Positions 1-12,032 of a DNA stretch of 64,000 nt are shown here, in pieces (position 1 is the first letter of the stretch; each line of letters opens with the position of its first letter). The notes beneath the pieces are model-generated. The model worked only from the letters and a program-made list of their open reading frames with translations. It did not search any database and had not been told where the DNA came from. The stretch covers positions 2,998,641-3,062,640 of the forward strand of contig NW_004624854.1 of NCBI RefSeq assembly GCF_000247695.1. The letters are read 5' to 3'. The position numbers were made by a program, and so were the translations under genes. The stretch comes from Heterocephalus glaber (taxonomy: Eukaryota; Chordata; Mammalia; Rodentia; Bathyergidae).

Positions 1-1500
1 TATAAATAAGCAATTTTATAATTACTAGAATATATTTGGTTCATGTATGTCAGACTGTTAATTACTTTATGTTTATTATCTTGTTAAATCTTGTTAAATA
101 TCCTAGATTTCACACACAGTGCCCTTTAACAGACTAGGAAGTGAGGCATGTGGAAGTCAAGTACATTGCTCACTTTGCACATCTAAGAGCACACATCTGT
201 GCACTCTCAGATCAAACAGACTACCTTATCTCAGTCCTGGAAGTACAATAAGAATGCTACAGAATATATAGAAGTTTATTTCACATATAAATTATTACTA
301 CCTCAGGAAATAACATGTGCTCTTAAAAAATTATTTTTCTCTTTTAATTTTCTGTGATTCCTAAACTCAGTTTCCTCAGATTATATTTACATATTTAGAA
401 AAATATTAGAGTAAGGAACAAACAAAATTTTCTCCATTTCCTATTACTCTATTTTCTTACTTTTATAATTCTATACTTCTTCACCTTTTTTCTTTCCTTC
501 TTTCATCCTTCTATTAAGATTTCCTCATTTTACTAATGATAATTATTACAAGTGTTTAGCATTCATATTATATAGGCTAATAATGTAATTAAGGAAAATT
601 ATTTCAGATTTATAATTCATAATGCATGTAAATGGAACTGTAGTTGATGGTTTTGTATTGCCTTGGAATATATGAGACATGGAACAGAGAAGATAGATAA
701 AAATACATGTAGAAATAGAAGACAAAATGTTATGTAAGCTATTATAACAGATCAATGGAAAAAATGCATTATTACCTTAATTTAAAGAGAAGATTTTTTC
801 CTTTCTGTAGAAAAAAAGAACATTTATATCCAAAATAAATTACAAAATAAAACTCCTGTGAATTAGGTATAATGTATATGTAAAAATAATCCTTTATAAA
901 AACATCAGGAAAAAATGAAATGGTCTTATGACTTTAGACTTTGAGAATATTTTTAAAGAACAAGGAAAATCATCAATGACTCTATGGAAAATATGACTAT
1001 TGGAAAATTTAAAATGTCTGTATTATGAAGAAAGCTAAAGACTGATCACATATGTTGAGAAGATCATTATAAGGCAAAGCCCTAGGCAGAGTTGATATCA
1101 GTGACAAAAATAAATCAGTGAAAGATAAAACAAATTAGAGAATAGGATATGGGTAAAATCTGTGAATGGGTAAATAAAAAAAAATAAATTTGAATGAGTC
1201 AGAAAGATAGGTATTTTCCTGATAGTTATATAAGGATTGAAAAGTATATAAAGCAAAGTGACCATTAGGGTCCTGATACTGGGAAAATAAGTCAGATCAA
1301 CTCATGTGAAAAAAAAAATGTGAATAATCCAGGAAAACTAAAGATTTACTCTGTAATTACACTCCTATGTATATTCTGTAAGCAAATCATTGAGCATTTG
1401 CACAAAAAGATGTTGCTGCAACTGCAGGATAATTTTTAAAGACACGAATAATATACTGTGAACATATATTAATAAGAAATTTTAAAAAATAAAAACACAG
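1..1500. other. AT-rich stretch, no recognised feature
   Basis: I see no exon-like reading frame, RNA gene or recognisable repeat family here. The DNA is AT-rich with many short A and T runs. Reading frames are short and look random. Confidence 0.5.
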
Positions 1501-4160
1501 GTAATTTTCCCTCCATCAATCTACCTGCAGCTTCTCTACACCAGCTCCTCTGCAGATGTTGACTGTTGGTAGCATTCTAGGAGTTATCCCTTGAGCCTTT
1601 AGACATTGCTTTTTTTCTAGCTCTGCATTATGCAAACCTATCAACAGCTAAATCAGTGCAAGTTCATAGAGTTCTTTCCAAAGACCCTAGTTCTGTGGGC
1701 AGTACAATATTGATCTGTCTGAAAATCAGAGGTCAGAGAAAGGGTTGCAATCTGGCTCAGAACATCAGTCCACTGGGATAGTAAGACAATCACTGTGAAC
1801 ATAACACTAGAATGTTAAGTTATTTCACACTATGATTATTGCAATCTTAGGGTTCTTGTTATTTGGCATAGGGAGAATTGCTCCTAGGCTTGTAACAGTT
1901 TCAAAATATCACTGCTCTAAAATGTCAGAGTACAGCCATCGGTTGTTTCAAAATGGGGATGTGTTCCGAGAACTGCATCACTCCTTGACTTTATTGTGTG
2001 CACAAACCAGAATGGTGTGGGCCATTCATTCACTCTCACCTCTTGAAGCAATCAAGAGACTTAAAATATCTGAGATTGCTGCTGGTGTAACACAATGTAA
2101 TACTTTACTGAATTTTTTATACATAGAAGTACCCTCTAAACAATTATGAAAAGTATTATATGGTAAACACATACACCAAAAACATAATTATTTATTAGCA
2201 TGATCAAATATTATATGCTATACATCACTATAGGTGCTACAATTTCACATGACTGCCTGCACATTGAGCTCAATCGCACTAACAGTGCCTCAGACATAAA
2301 CATGCATTGTGCTGTGACATTATGATGCCGATGGCAACAACTGAATATAGCATGGAAAATTTTCAACTTCATTATAATTATTTAAGGCCACTGTCGTATG
2401 TGTGCTCATTATGCAGCACATGACTATATGAATCCCATGATTGATAGGGCTGTTGAATAATAAAGTTTTATGGCAGCCCATCCACTCAAATCACTCCTTT
2501 AGCTAGGGAGAGAATTGAGAATGAACGTGGCATGAACACATAGCAGAATTTGCTGAGGTTTTAGAGTAGAAATAAAAGTTGGTAGTCATATCATATAACC
2601 AAAATTTAAGGACTTTATTGAGGATTTTTCAATCCATACAAAGCCTTCTAGAGGGAAGAGAATGCTGCCTTCTATGTACAATTACCTAAAACAAGATGCT
2701 TTCAACGTATTTTTAATTCCCCAGGAAAAGAAAACTAAAGATGGATGGAACTTTTCTATCCATAGTGGATATCCATACCAAATGAAAATAGTACAGGTGG
2801 TGATCAGTGAATGTCACTGGGTCCAAGTCCCTGGCTGGAACAACTTGCTAGCTATATTCGCATGTGGGGATGAATCTTTACAGGGCAACATTGTTGAAAT
2901 TTTATATGTACAGTTTATACCAGTGAATGTATTTTTCATAGCAGAAATATGCCTTAATGTTCTATTTTACCCAAGGGAAATACTGACTGTGTCCTTCCGG
3001 GCATCTGGAAGGGACCATATTTAGCGAATTTTACATGGCATGGTTGAAACAGTTTGAATAATCACTGTTTCTTGAGTTATTTGACTCTACTTGACTCATA
3101 ACAGATATTTTAAGAGGCTCAATTCCCTAAGTAATTCTCCTAAACTTATTTTCTTAAATCAGCCTCCTTCGTCTTCTATTTCTTTACCTAGAAGCACCTC
3201 AATATAACGTCCAGAGGAAAAAGCTCAAATTACTTATTGTGGCATTCAAGATTTGCCACTGGAAAAATTACTTTTCCCAAAACAGTCACCACTAATTGTC
3301 AGCAGGAACACTTCGCTGTGCACGTGACCTGCCCGTGTCCAGCAGGCGCAGCTTGCTGTTGGTGGCTTCTCTGTTCATCTCTCTCATTTACTCTGATCCC
3401 ATTTCTATTGCCATTTCTTTTTTTTTATTTTATGAAAAAATAAGACAAAATTTCCTAACAAAGCAATCAGAGAATAACAATATTTCATATTCTTTGTATC
3501 ATTATCTTCAAAGTAGTTAATCAGAGTACAAGCCATGAAACAAAAAGATTATTACAAAAAAGAAACATAGAATAACAAAACTTTCTTTTCAGTGAACTAA
3601 AATATACTAGTAGTATGAATTACATAATCTGTTGTTCTACTGCCATTTCTAAATCTCTCTTCTTCTGTCTCCAAGTCTCTTCTCTCTCTACTTTTACACT
3701 TGGTATTTGTATAGATGCTCTTCTCAGACATTTTACCTCCTTTTCTGTCTTTGTAACCAGCCATAATATCTCAACTAAGTTCCAGACGAATGTATAAATA
3801 TACTTTTTTACCTCACATCTTTACTTGGCTATCTGACAGGTTTCTCATCAAAATGAGAAGATATAACTCTACATTCTTCCTTTCCGTTCTGCAGAAGCAT
3901 GGCTTCATAGTCACTACTCTTCTCTAAACAGGGCTTGGAATCCACTTGTTTGCTTAAGTCAGGAACCTGCGCCAGTCATGTGTTAAGCTTTCAGCAAGCT
4001 TCATTTATTTTAACATATTTAAAATATGCTTTCAAATTTCTTCACTTCTCTCCACCTTGCTTATCCAAATCTTTGCCCGAAATCTTTTCAGTGTGGAGTT
4101 CTAAAATATATTTATTTCCTGATATTTTATGAAGCTAGACTAGATACACAAAATTCACTC
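1500..4160. other. Unassigned intergenic DNA with two chance-looking frames
   Basis: This stretch has slightly higher complexity than its left neighbour. It holds plus-strand open frames at 1832-2149 (105 codons) and 2662-3024 (120 codons). Neither has a recognisable domain, a signal peptide or convincing splice sites or promoter around it. The part around 2220-2440 has the look of an old decayed repeat, but I cannot name a family. The 3380-3800 part is pyrimidine-rich. Confidence 0.4.
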
Positions 4161-4164
4161 ATTT

Positions 4165-4603
4165 TCATTGTATAGTTTATTGATTTTTAGTTAAGGCAAA
4201 ATTATCAACTAATCCAGCTTAAAGATTTTCACCCTTAAGGTAATTTCATCACTCTAAAGCATATATTTTCGAAGTTCTTCCATGTTTTTTTGTGTACATG
4301 TTAATTGATGAAGGATATTCTATTGTGCGGATTAACATGTTGGGCTGGATATTTGAACGGTGTACAATTTGGCCTGCTTTGAAAATGTATGTGCAATTTA
4401 AATAATGCTGCTATAAACTATTTGCATGCAATATCTTCCTATGGATAATAGATCCCTAAGGTGCTTATGCAACATTTTATTTGACTTCTTGAGAAATTTA
4501 CAAACCATTTTTCTAAGTGGCTATACCATTTACATCCCAACCAGAAATGTGTAAGGATTCCAGATTGTTCATATCCATACCAATATTTGTCATTATTGGT
4601 GTT
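4165..4603 (-). mobile_element. Old L1 fragment, antisense (ORF2 end / 3' UTR)
   Basis: Read on the minus strand, this resembles the end of ORF2 and the 3' UTR of old mammalian L1 (L1M/L1ME type). The guide stretch is the one around 4405-4425, where the plus strand reads AATGCTGCTATAAAC, the complement of the well-known end-of-ORF2 region. The similarity is diffuse and full of indels, as expected for an insertion predating rodents. It is cut at about 4603 by an MLT1-type LTR and resumes at about 5132. Confidence 0.65.
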
Positions 4604-5131
4604 AAGAGTTGAATTATGACCTCCACTCTCCACAAAACAAAGATACAAAAAGATACGTTGGAATTCTGAAATCCAGTTCTGCAGAATGTGGCAGTCTTTA
4701 GACATAGGAATTCTTACAGAGATTAACATATTAAAATGAGATTATTATGCAGTTCTTTCTTTCTTTTTTTCTTTTAGTACTGGGGATGGAACTCAGGTCC
4801 TTGTGCTTGTGAGGCAGGCGGCGGAACCATTGAGCTGAATCCCCAGCCCAGAATGAGATTGTTATGGTGCTCCCTAGTCCACTATGGCTGTTAATCTTAT
4901 AGAAGAGGAGAACTTGGACATGAGACAGACTCAAATGAAGCTGTGGTCATGTGATGATGGAGAAAGCGAGCAGCCGAATTAGGCTTTTCCCTCACAGCTA
5001 CCAGAAAGATCCAAAGCTGATGACACTTTGATTTTAGACTTCCTGTCTCCAAATCTGTTACACTATGTTTTTTCTTTCTTTGAGCCACCGAGTTTGTAAT
5101 ACTTGGGTTATATTAGTCCTCATAAACTAAA
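4604..5131 (+). mobile_element. MLT1-type MaLR LTR, interrupted by a SINE
   Basis: Both ends resemble an old MaLR solo LTR of MLT1 type. The left end carries a version of the 'GTTGAATTATGACCTCC ... AAAAGATACGTTG' start. The right end has the 'GACACTTTGATTTTAGACTT ... GAGCCACCGAGTTTGTAA' end, with a polyadenylation-side tail and 'CTCATAAACTAA'. It sits inside an antisense L1 and is itself split by an ID-like SINE at 4750-4849. The subfamily is uncertain. No internal retroviral genes are present. Confidence 0.7.
4750..4849 (-). mobile_element. ID-like tRNA-derived SINE with target-site duplication
   Basis: The minus strand reads GGCTGGGGATTCAGCTCAAT and then a B-box-like GAGTTCCATCCCCAGTAC, followed by an A-rich tail (T/C-rich on plus at 4752-4776). 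This matches the tRNA-Ala-like ID family layout. Flanking direct repeats of about 17 bp lie at 4733-4749 and 4850-4866. They share AATGAGATT, and the match runs on to TTATG with two differences. The insertion is into the MLT1-type LTR, so it is the youngest layer of this nest. Confidence 0.85.
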
Positions 5132-5265
5132 GCAATTTGTGGTTTGTTTGCTTGCTTTTGCTTGCAGTCATTTTAGTCCCTTTGTAATGTTACGTCATTG
5201 TGATTTATTTATGATTCTCCTAATGACTAATGATGTTAAAAATATTTCCTGTGCTTATTAACCAT
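5132..5265 (-). mobile_element. Continuation of the interrupted antisense L1
   Basis: After the LTR, the plus strand resumes the complement of L1 ORF2 (the stretch with CTAATGACTAATGATGTTAA at about 5218). In L1 consensus order this directly follows the part ending at 4603. The LTR therefore inserted into a pre-existing L1. Confidence 0.6.
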
Positions 5266-5474
5266 GCATATAACCTCATTAGTATTTTACAGTAAAATCG
5301 TCCATCACTGTATAATTGGATTGCTTGTACCGTTATTGAGTGGAAAATTTATTTGCATTTCTGGACACACATTCTTTATGAGATGTATGATTAGTGATTA
5401 TTTTCTTCCAGTCTATGTCTTGACTTTCAATTTTTTAAATGATGCCTTTTTTTGCTATTTAAATACTTTTAAAC

Positions 5475-5930
5475 AGCTTTATTGGATTAACTTTGATACA
5501 TTAGAGATTCCAATTTTAAAAGTATATAATTTGATGAGTCTGAATATAAAAATATGCATTAAAACATCACCCAAATCAAGAAAGTTAACAGGTGCACCAC
5601 TCCTCGGGAGATGTTTTTCCCTCTCCTCATACCCACAGTATTTCCAGGTCATTATTGCCTTCTCTTTTGGTGCTAGGGATCTAGCTCAGGGCACCATGCA
5701 CGCCAGGCACGCACGCCAGGCAAGCATGTTTCCACTGTGCTACATCTCCAGCCCTGCTTTTTCTACCACTACAGAGCACTTGATATTTCCTAGAATTTGA
5801 TGTAAATGGAAATCATGCAATAGGGGGAAGGTTGTGTTTATTTCACACTGTACATTCGTTTTAAGATTTATCCATATCATTGAATTTATTAATAATTCTT
5901 TTTATTGAAGTGTAGTGTTCTCCTACACAA
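5475..5930 (-). mobile_element. Second old antisense L1 3' UTR fragment
   Basis: The plus strand shows the complement of an old L1 3' UTR, for example the part with GTAAATGGAAATCATGCAAT near 5802 and TTTATTGAAGTGTAG near 5901. Its order relative to the fragment ending at 5265 is wrong for a single element, so it is a separate insertion or a rearranged piece. A SINE interrupts it at about 5663-5756. The 178-codon plus-strand frame at 5264-5800 crosses these repeats and is not a gene. Confidence 0.5.
5663..5756 (-). mobile_element. Diverged ID SINE with internal 13-bp-scale duplication
   Basis: The minus strand begins GGGCTGGAGATGTAGCACAG and ends with a degenerate B box and an A-rich tail, typical of an ID element. 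Its middle carries the GCACGCCAGGCA motif twice in a row (plus strand, about 5698-5722), which lengthens this copy relative to the others here. No clean target-site duplication was found. Confidence 0.75.
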
Positions 5931-7869
5931 ACTTATCACATTATATTTCTTATTTACAAGTGGATTTATATAATCAGTGATGAACTGAAAGATTAAGCTG
6001 GAAATGAACAAGAAATAAAAACTGAACCAAACTGAAACCCAAACTCATGGTTTGGTATATTTGTTAATTTCATGTTGTAAATGCTGTTGAGGTGAACGAT
6101 TTTAGCTAGCGGGCAAAATTTCTGGGTGCTCAGCTCTGGCAAGCTGATAAGAGGTCCCTCCACCATTCTAGTGTATCCTTCCAAATGCAGTGCCAGCACC
6201 TAAGAGCGACATGTACTTCAATTTGAGTTCCAACACATCCACAGCGTGAAGTAAGGTAAACGCCAGAGCGTACACCCTTGGTAGCCATTGCCCTAGCAGC
6301 ATATGTGACCAAATCAGGATGAATCCTAATGAGGAGAAATGGGCTGGGGCTTTCTAGGAAGCACATTTTCCTGTTTTATGAGAAACCTTAAAAAATACAC
6401 CAGCTCTTACAACTGCCAAATGAAAACAAACAAATAAAGCACATATACCCCTTCAATGGCAGGCACCAGACCTCTAAGATGAAAAATATGAACACATAGA
6501 AAGTGCCTGGCTAGATGAATCCTGGCCTGCCACTCTCGTTCTTCCAGACTTTGTAGACATGAACATCAATAAATTGCTGGTATTGTTTAGGGAAGTTTGG
6601 ATTAGATGGGCTTTATGATGCTTTTAATGGAAAACTTCTCAAATAACATAGCTATTTATTTTGAAGTAGTTTACTACATTATGCAGTAATTATCTTTTGA
6701 GGCTTGACAAAGATGGCTACTGGATCACAATGTATACACGATTGTGATACAAAACTGGTGAGGGGAGAGTTCCATACTCATAAACTTTGGAATTGAAAAT
6801 CTCATTCCTTCATAGTGTTGCATTTCAAGAACTGTTTTGTGAGACAATAGTATTTAAAACGTGAAAATTTAAAACTGAAAATTTAGTGTTTTGTAATAAT
6901 TCTAAAGTTCATAATCTATAACCAATTGCAGAGAGCCTCGTGAGTAGCAAAGAGCAACCAAGAATTAAATCAGACAGATGAATATATTTATATATCTATA
7001 TGTATATATATGTGTGTAGATATGTATATATGCTACAGGTATATGTATAGATAAGTGATGAACTAATGTAAAAGGTTATTTTTTATGAAATGAGAATGTT
7101 AGGGTCCATATGGACTGGTTGTAAATGTGTAGCACGTAAATTCTATTGTTGAAAGTCATTTCCCTTGAGCTCATGATCCAAAGTCATTTTCTTTTATTTC
7201 CATTTAAAATACTTTTATTTTCTCTGTAAGTCCTGTATAAAACTCTGAACTTTTTGTAATTATGTTAACATCTGCAACAACTTCAACAAATGCATTCTGA
7301 TCTGTTTTTTAGCTGATTCACTCACTTAATCAGCATCTTACCTCAGTTATATTATCTGCAGAATGCAAATTAAAACTTATTTAATTCAGAAAAAAATAAA
7401 TAGAAACAAATGTGGCTCCCCCAAACATGGTATAGGATTATTACAATAATAAACTAGGCATAGCTGAAGGAATATAATAGAGTTAACAGTGTGTGTATGT
7501 ATATACCTAAGCAAACAGATGAGAAATATCAGAGTATAACACATTACAAAATGAAGAACTCCAATGCGTACTCACTTATTAACTTTAAATAATTTTACTG
7601 AAGCAGCAGATTAATTATTATTTTTGGTTTTATTACTTTTCTTAAATTGTAATTATATTAGTTCATGTTTGTAATACATAGTGATCATGTTTATCATGAG
7701 TAGGTAAATATTGGTGAAACAAAGCAGTATTTTCCATTATTAGTGCTTTACATTAATGATAACTATTTTTCATCACTTAATTTTTCCTCCAAAGCTTTTA
7801 ATTCATATTCATGACCAAAAAATACAGCAATCAGAGATGAGTGAAAGTGAACATTCTATTCCAGTTTCC
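5931..7869. other. Unassigned AT-rich DNA
   Basis: I recognise no gene here. A somewhat more complex patch at 5990-6370 carries minus-strand frames of 68 and 78 codons. I could match these to no protein family. An imperfect TA/TATG repeat lies at 6981-7050. The rest is AT-rich. Confidence 0.45.
6981..7050. repeat. Imperfect TA/TATG microsatellite
   Basis: About 70 bp of TATA, TATG and TGTG units, interrupted several times, as expected for an old decaying dinucleotide repeat. Confidence 0.8.
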
Positions 7870-8325
7870 GCATGGTTCTTCTTTCTGCAACACATTAGCA
7901 CTGCAGGCGGTTTATAACAACGTGAACTTTGATCTTCGCGTTCTGGAAATTAGATGTTTAAGATGGGGTCACCCTTGGCTAACCTGTCAGTAGGGCTGTT
8001 CCTTCGAAGACGGAGGGGCGGAAGAGACATTTCTTTCCGTGCCCCTCTCGGTTTCCAGGGTCAGTGCCCTCCCTGCCTGCATCGCAGCCCAGTCCGCCTG
8101 CACCTCCTTCCCTCACTGCTTGGGCCTCATGCGGGTGGTGGCTGTCCCGACACTGCCCCACCTGGCTCCTGAGATGACACCGGGCCACCAGAAGAGCCTC
8201 CTAATCTCAGGGCTGATGACCGAATCACCATGGCATTGACTCTTGAGTCATGTAGGGCAAGATGGATACGGACTCAAGGATGAAGACATGGACATTCTGG
8301 GGAGCTGTCACTCAGCATATCACAG
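7870..8325 (-). mobile_element. MLT1-type MaLR LTR, antisense, GC-rich
   Basis: The left end reads AACACATTAGCAC, then GGTTTATAACAAC, then GTTCTGGAAATTAGATG. This parallels the complement of an MLT1-type LTR end. The right part carries the GAAGACATGGACATTCTGGG and CATATCACAG region, the counterpart of the LTR start. The GC-rich centre (about 8010-8170) creates overlapping open frames on both strands (7954-8239), which are by-products of composition. There are no internal retroviral sequences. Confidence 0.6.
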
Positions 8326-10802
8326 AAATTAAATGATTATGGCTTCTTGATTTCATGCGAACACTCAAGGAAAGACTCCTGTTGACGCATCGCCAAATCA
8401 CTAGGCTCAAATAATTGCTACTGCTATTATGTTACCTTTGACTCAAGCACTCTCTAGTCCTCAGGATTCCTTCCATAACTATTCATCCCAGAATGATTTG
8501 CTACTCTTTTAAAAACGGTTTTAGCAGTTATTAGAGTTATTTATTTAACCCCAGTCATGCATTATCTTGAATTGCTACTTTAATTTTTGGTTGTCCACAT
8601 TTAAAATTTCTTTGTGACTTGTTTTAAAAAGTTGTTATTCTTTGGCTTTTCTCCCCTATATATTTCACAAGGTACTACCCCACAGACTAGGTGATAAATA
8701 TTTACATGTTATTGTTTATTGTGTAAGTTCAAGTACAAAAATAAAAGCAAACTGCCTCCTACTCCTTGGAGCCAAATGCTTTCTTTTTAATTTGTATGTC
8801 TTATCAACCATTTTCTTCCACCAATAAAGTATCACAGATTTTAACTGCTAAAATTTGGAAAGCATCTTTTATTGCAGAAAGAATCTAGCAAAGTAATTTC
8901 ATAGAGTTCTCAGGTTTATGACATAGCCTTTGGGTTCTATCAATCTCTTTTGATATCTATAAATATTATAGCATGAATATTATTTTATGAAAATTACCTG
9001 CAAATTCTCCTTGTCTTAATGTTAGCCAACCCACATGTAAGTACTTTTTTGATGTTGAAAATTCCTACGTGATAAAATTCTTTTAGAAATACAGTAATAG
9101 AATCAAACTGAAGAATATTTTGTTAGTTTTGAAGATATGCATACACAATTTTATCTTAGTCATAAAATCTATCCATATTTTATGATCAGCAAATATTGAA
9201 AAATATCATTGAGTTACTTTTGTTCAGTGAATTCTCAAATGTTTTCTCACCAGCTGTCTGTAAAACTGAAAGAAATGTTACAGAAAGGCTGTGTATTTCT
9301 CACCCATACATTTAGGAAGGACTTATCTGAAGTTATTTTTCAGAAATATTGTGCAGTCATAAGAATCCCTTTTAAAAGACAGCATTTTCCTTTAGTTTCA
9401 GCCTTCATTTATCGAGTTATCAAAAGTATAGGACCCCAAATACTTAAAGGCGGCTAAACATTTCATATTACCAAGGTTCAGTTGGACCTCCACATGGAAG
9501 ACACTTCAATAAGGACATGAGGAAAAGGCAACTTCATGGCATGGAACAATTATCTCCACATTTTATATATGAAATATACAAATAATTTGAATTCTGATTT
9601 CCAATGTGAGAGTTCAGCTCATTAACCCACCACACTGACTACACAAATCTCCTGATAATAAAATTCACTAGGGAGAATCCTATGGTATTGCACGTTATAA
9701 TGATTTGCTGTCAAGTGGAGGAAGATTTCCTCAATTTCTGTTATGTAACCACACTACCTTACTGCACATGGGGGTCTTCTCAGCATTTGCCCTCTGAAAT
9801 AAACATGAGGGCAACTCCCATAACAATGATCTATTTTCTTTTTTAAAACACATGCTTATCATAAACCAACATACTATAGCATGTTGGACAGAAGAATGGG
9901 TTTCATTTCCAGTAAGAATGGAATAATCCAGTCAGTCTATTGTATTTATGCTAAGCTTGTAGACAATACAGGAGTTATTTTCATAGTCTTATCAAGAGCA
10001 GGAGGTAAAAAAAGGAAAATAATAATGCATGGAGCACTGGAATTTGATAACTTGAGTTAAAATTTGTCACTGTGTGGTTTTAGTTTCCAGGTCTATTAAG
10101 CTTATTTTTATCATGAAAAGTAAGGAATATGTTAGAAAAGTAATTTTAGTTATTTGATATTGGTTTGTTCTAATAGTTTAACACTGAAAGTTTGTGAAGC
10201 TTTCTTCTGAGATTCACTCCTTATAACGTCTTACTGATATTTTCAATGAACTAACTAAAAGAAATTTGGAAAATGAATAAATAAATTTGCATACATTTGA
10301 CAAATGCGGAGTTTAACATTCTAGCCATCTTTACTTCTGCATGAAAGTCTAAATGCATGGAGTCTTAATGTGGACAGAATGTCACAGTTTTAAGCATACT
10401 GATGAATAATGATTCAGTTATTATAATAGAAAGAACATTTTTTTATTTTCAGACATGCATTTATATGCTTTCACTATGTTCTTCTTTATATGAAAGAAAT
10501 GAAGATGTGTGTTTTTAATTTTCCCCTACATCCTACATGCCTGTTTCTTCTGTACACAGAACAAATTCTAAATGCGTATCACTAGTGTTTCAGGTGAGTG
10601 TAGCTCCTCATCTGCAGAGAAAACACCTTAGAGTGGTTAGAAATTCAAAATCAGGCAGTTATAAAAGCTAAGTTTATTTTTACCTTGAACAGCAAAGTTT
10701 TGATATTTTACAGGGTTCTGCAGTACCATGACATAAATAATTGTTTTCTTAAATAGTGACAGTCATCCTTAAAGTTTCAAACATTTTTTTTTTTTTTTTG
10801 GT
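8326..10802. other. Unassigned AT-rich DNA
   Basis: No gene, RNA gene or confidently named repeat is visible. The longest frame is 82 codons at 9209-9457 on the plus strand, with no recognisable domain. A T run at about 10786-10800 directly abuts the L1 structure to the right. Confidence 0.45.
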
Positions 10803-11385
10803 ACGAACAGTGGAGCAGGGTTCCTCTTTCCCCACACCCTCGACAGCATTTGTTATTGGTGGATTTCATGATAGCAGCCATTCTTTCTGGGGATTAGGTG
10901 GAATCTCAGTGTTGTTTTCATTTGGATCTCTCTAATGACCAGTGATGTTGAACATTTTTTCATGTATTTATTTGCTATTTCTATTTCTTTGTGTGAGAAA
11001 TGTCTGTTCATTTCAGATGCCCATTTTTGGACTGGGTCTTTAAATTTGGGAGGTCTGATTTCCGAGTAGTTTCTCTAGTGTGAGAAATTAGAAGTGTAAA
11101 TAAGGACTAAAAAATATAATAGATAATGTAAAATAGGAAGAAAAGGGGCAAAGGGGAAGGGGAAGTGTGAGGGGTAGGGGAAAGGAAAGAAGGGAATGGA
11201 ATTAATATGAGAACATGAAAGAATGGAAACAAAGTCTTTGTAGATATGGAGTGGTGGAGGGGTTGAAGGGAGGGCAGGGGGAAAAGTAAGAACCAAGATG
11301 GATAATGTAAAGGTGCAAATTTCCAATGATGAATGTCATTATAATGTATAGCTAAAATGGACCAATGAAATTAATTTTAAAAATA
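10803..11385 (+). mobile_element. Younger L1 3' end with inverted 5' segment
   Basis: Two L1 segments lie in opposite orientation. About 10803-11064 is the complement of the ORF2 3' region, matching 30815-31070 of this window. About 11065-11385 is the 3' UTR in plus orientation, including the G-rich polypurine tract and the terminal CTAAAATGGACCAATGAAAT. About 400 bp of L1 between the two parts is missing. This is the classic product of twin priming during L1 reverse transcription. I found no clear target-site duplication, and the A tail is short. Confidence 0.8.
11145..11180 (+). other. G-quadruplex motif in L1 3' UTR
   Basis: Five GGGG runs (11145-11148, 11153-11156, 11159-11162, 11171-11174, 11177-11180) with loops of 4, 2, 8 and 2 bases satisfy the standard G4 pattern. 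G-rich purine tracts in this position are a known property of mammalian L1 3' UTRs. Confidence 0.8.
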
Positions 11386-12032
11386 TATCTATCAGAAAAG
11401 CTGGCAAGTAAAAAAGTAATCCTCATTTTCCTTATTCAGCAGATATGGCCTGTGTGGCCTCTCACTCTTCCTCAAAGTAAAAAGGGCCATGAAAGGAAAA
11501 TGTTTCGAATCTATTCACGACAAAGTAGCCAGACAGTGCATTTAGACACTGATGAGAGCGGATTCCAGAGCAGCTGCAGAAAGTGACAAGAATGGTAGGT
11601 AAAGTGTGCTCAAGCAGAGAGGAGAACCATGCAGGGAGTTCATGGCAATATGTCTTTCAGTTTAACACTTAACTTAAACTTTACCTTAATTCAATCTTTT
11701 AACTTAAACATTTACCATAATTTGCATCACTCTTGTAGAAAACCCAAAGAGCCACAAATTGAATAATCATACAAGTCATATTAAGAAGCTGGAAATAAAT
11801 CCTAAGTCAAACTTTGCTGGTTCTGTGGACAAATATTTAATACTTCTACGTTTGTGTCATTAAGCCTTCCGATCTTGGTGAACATGGTCATTGTGCCTAC
11901 TGTCCCACAGTTATGAGTTGCAAAATGTGAGAAGCTGAAAAGGCACTTTAAGCCCTGTTTTTTGCATACACCTTGTAAGAGTCAGCTCTGGCGCTGTTTA
12001 TGGGCAATATACCTTATCTGGTGAACTCTGTA
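11386..12032. other. Unassigned intergenic DNA
   Basis: No repeat or gene recognised. A 73-codon plus-strand frame starting at 11365 begins inside the L1 tail and has no recognisable domain. Confidence 0.45.

Noticed and set aside
1832..2149. 105-codon plus-strand frame starting with a hydrophobic stretch
   Set aside because: The hydrophobic start looks like a signal peptide, but the AT-rich context gives such stretches often. There is no family match and no supporting context.
2662..3024. 120-codon plus-strand frame with apparently complex protein sequence
   Set aside because: No recognisable domain, no promoter, splice or polyadenylation context, and no sign of codon bias. A frame of this length is expected by chance in 64 kb.
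5264..5800. 178-codon plus-strand frame, the longest in the window
   Set aside because: It runs across antisense L1 3' UTR fragments and an ID SINE, so it is a by-product of repeats.
6130..6366. 78-codon minus-strand frame with a protein-like look
   Set aside because: I considered a processed pseudogene, but no family could be named and no poly(A) or duplication was seen.
7954..8239. Overlapping GC-rich frames on both strands, resembling a first exon or CpG island
   Set aside because: The block aligns in outline with the complement of an MLT1-type LTR, which explains its composition. CpG density is below that of a real island by eye.
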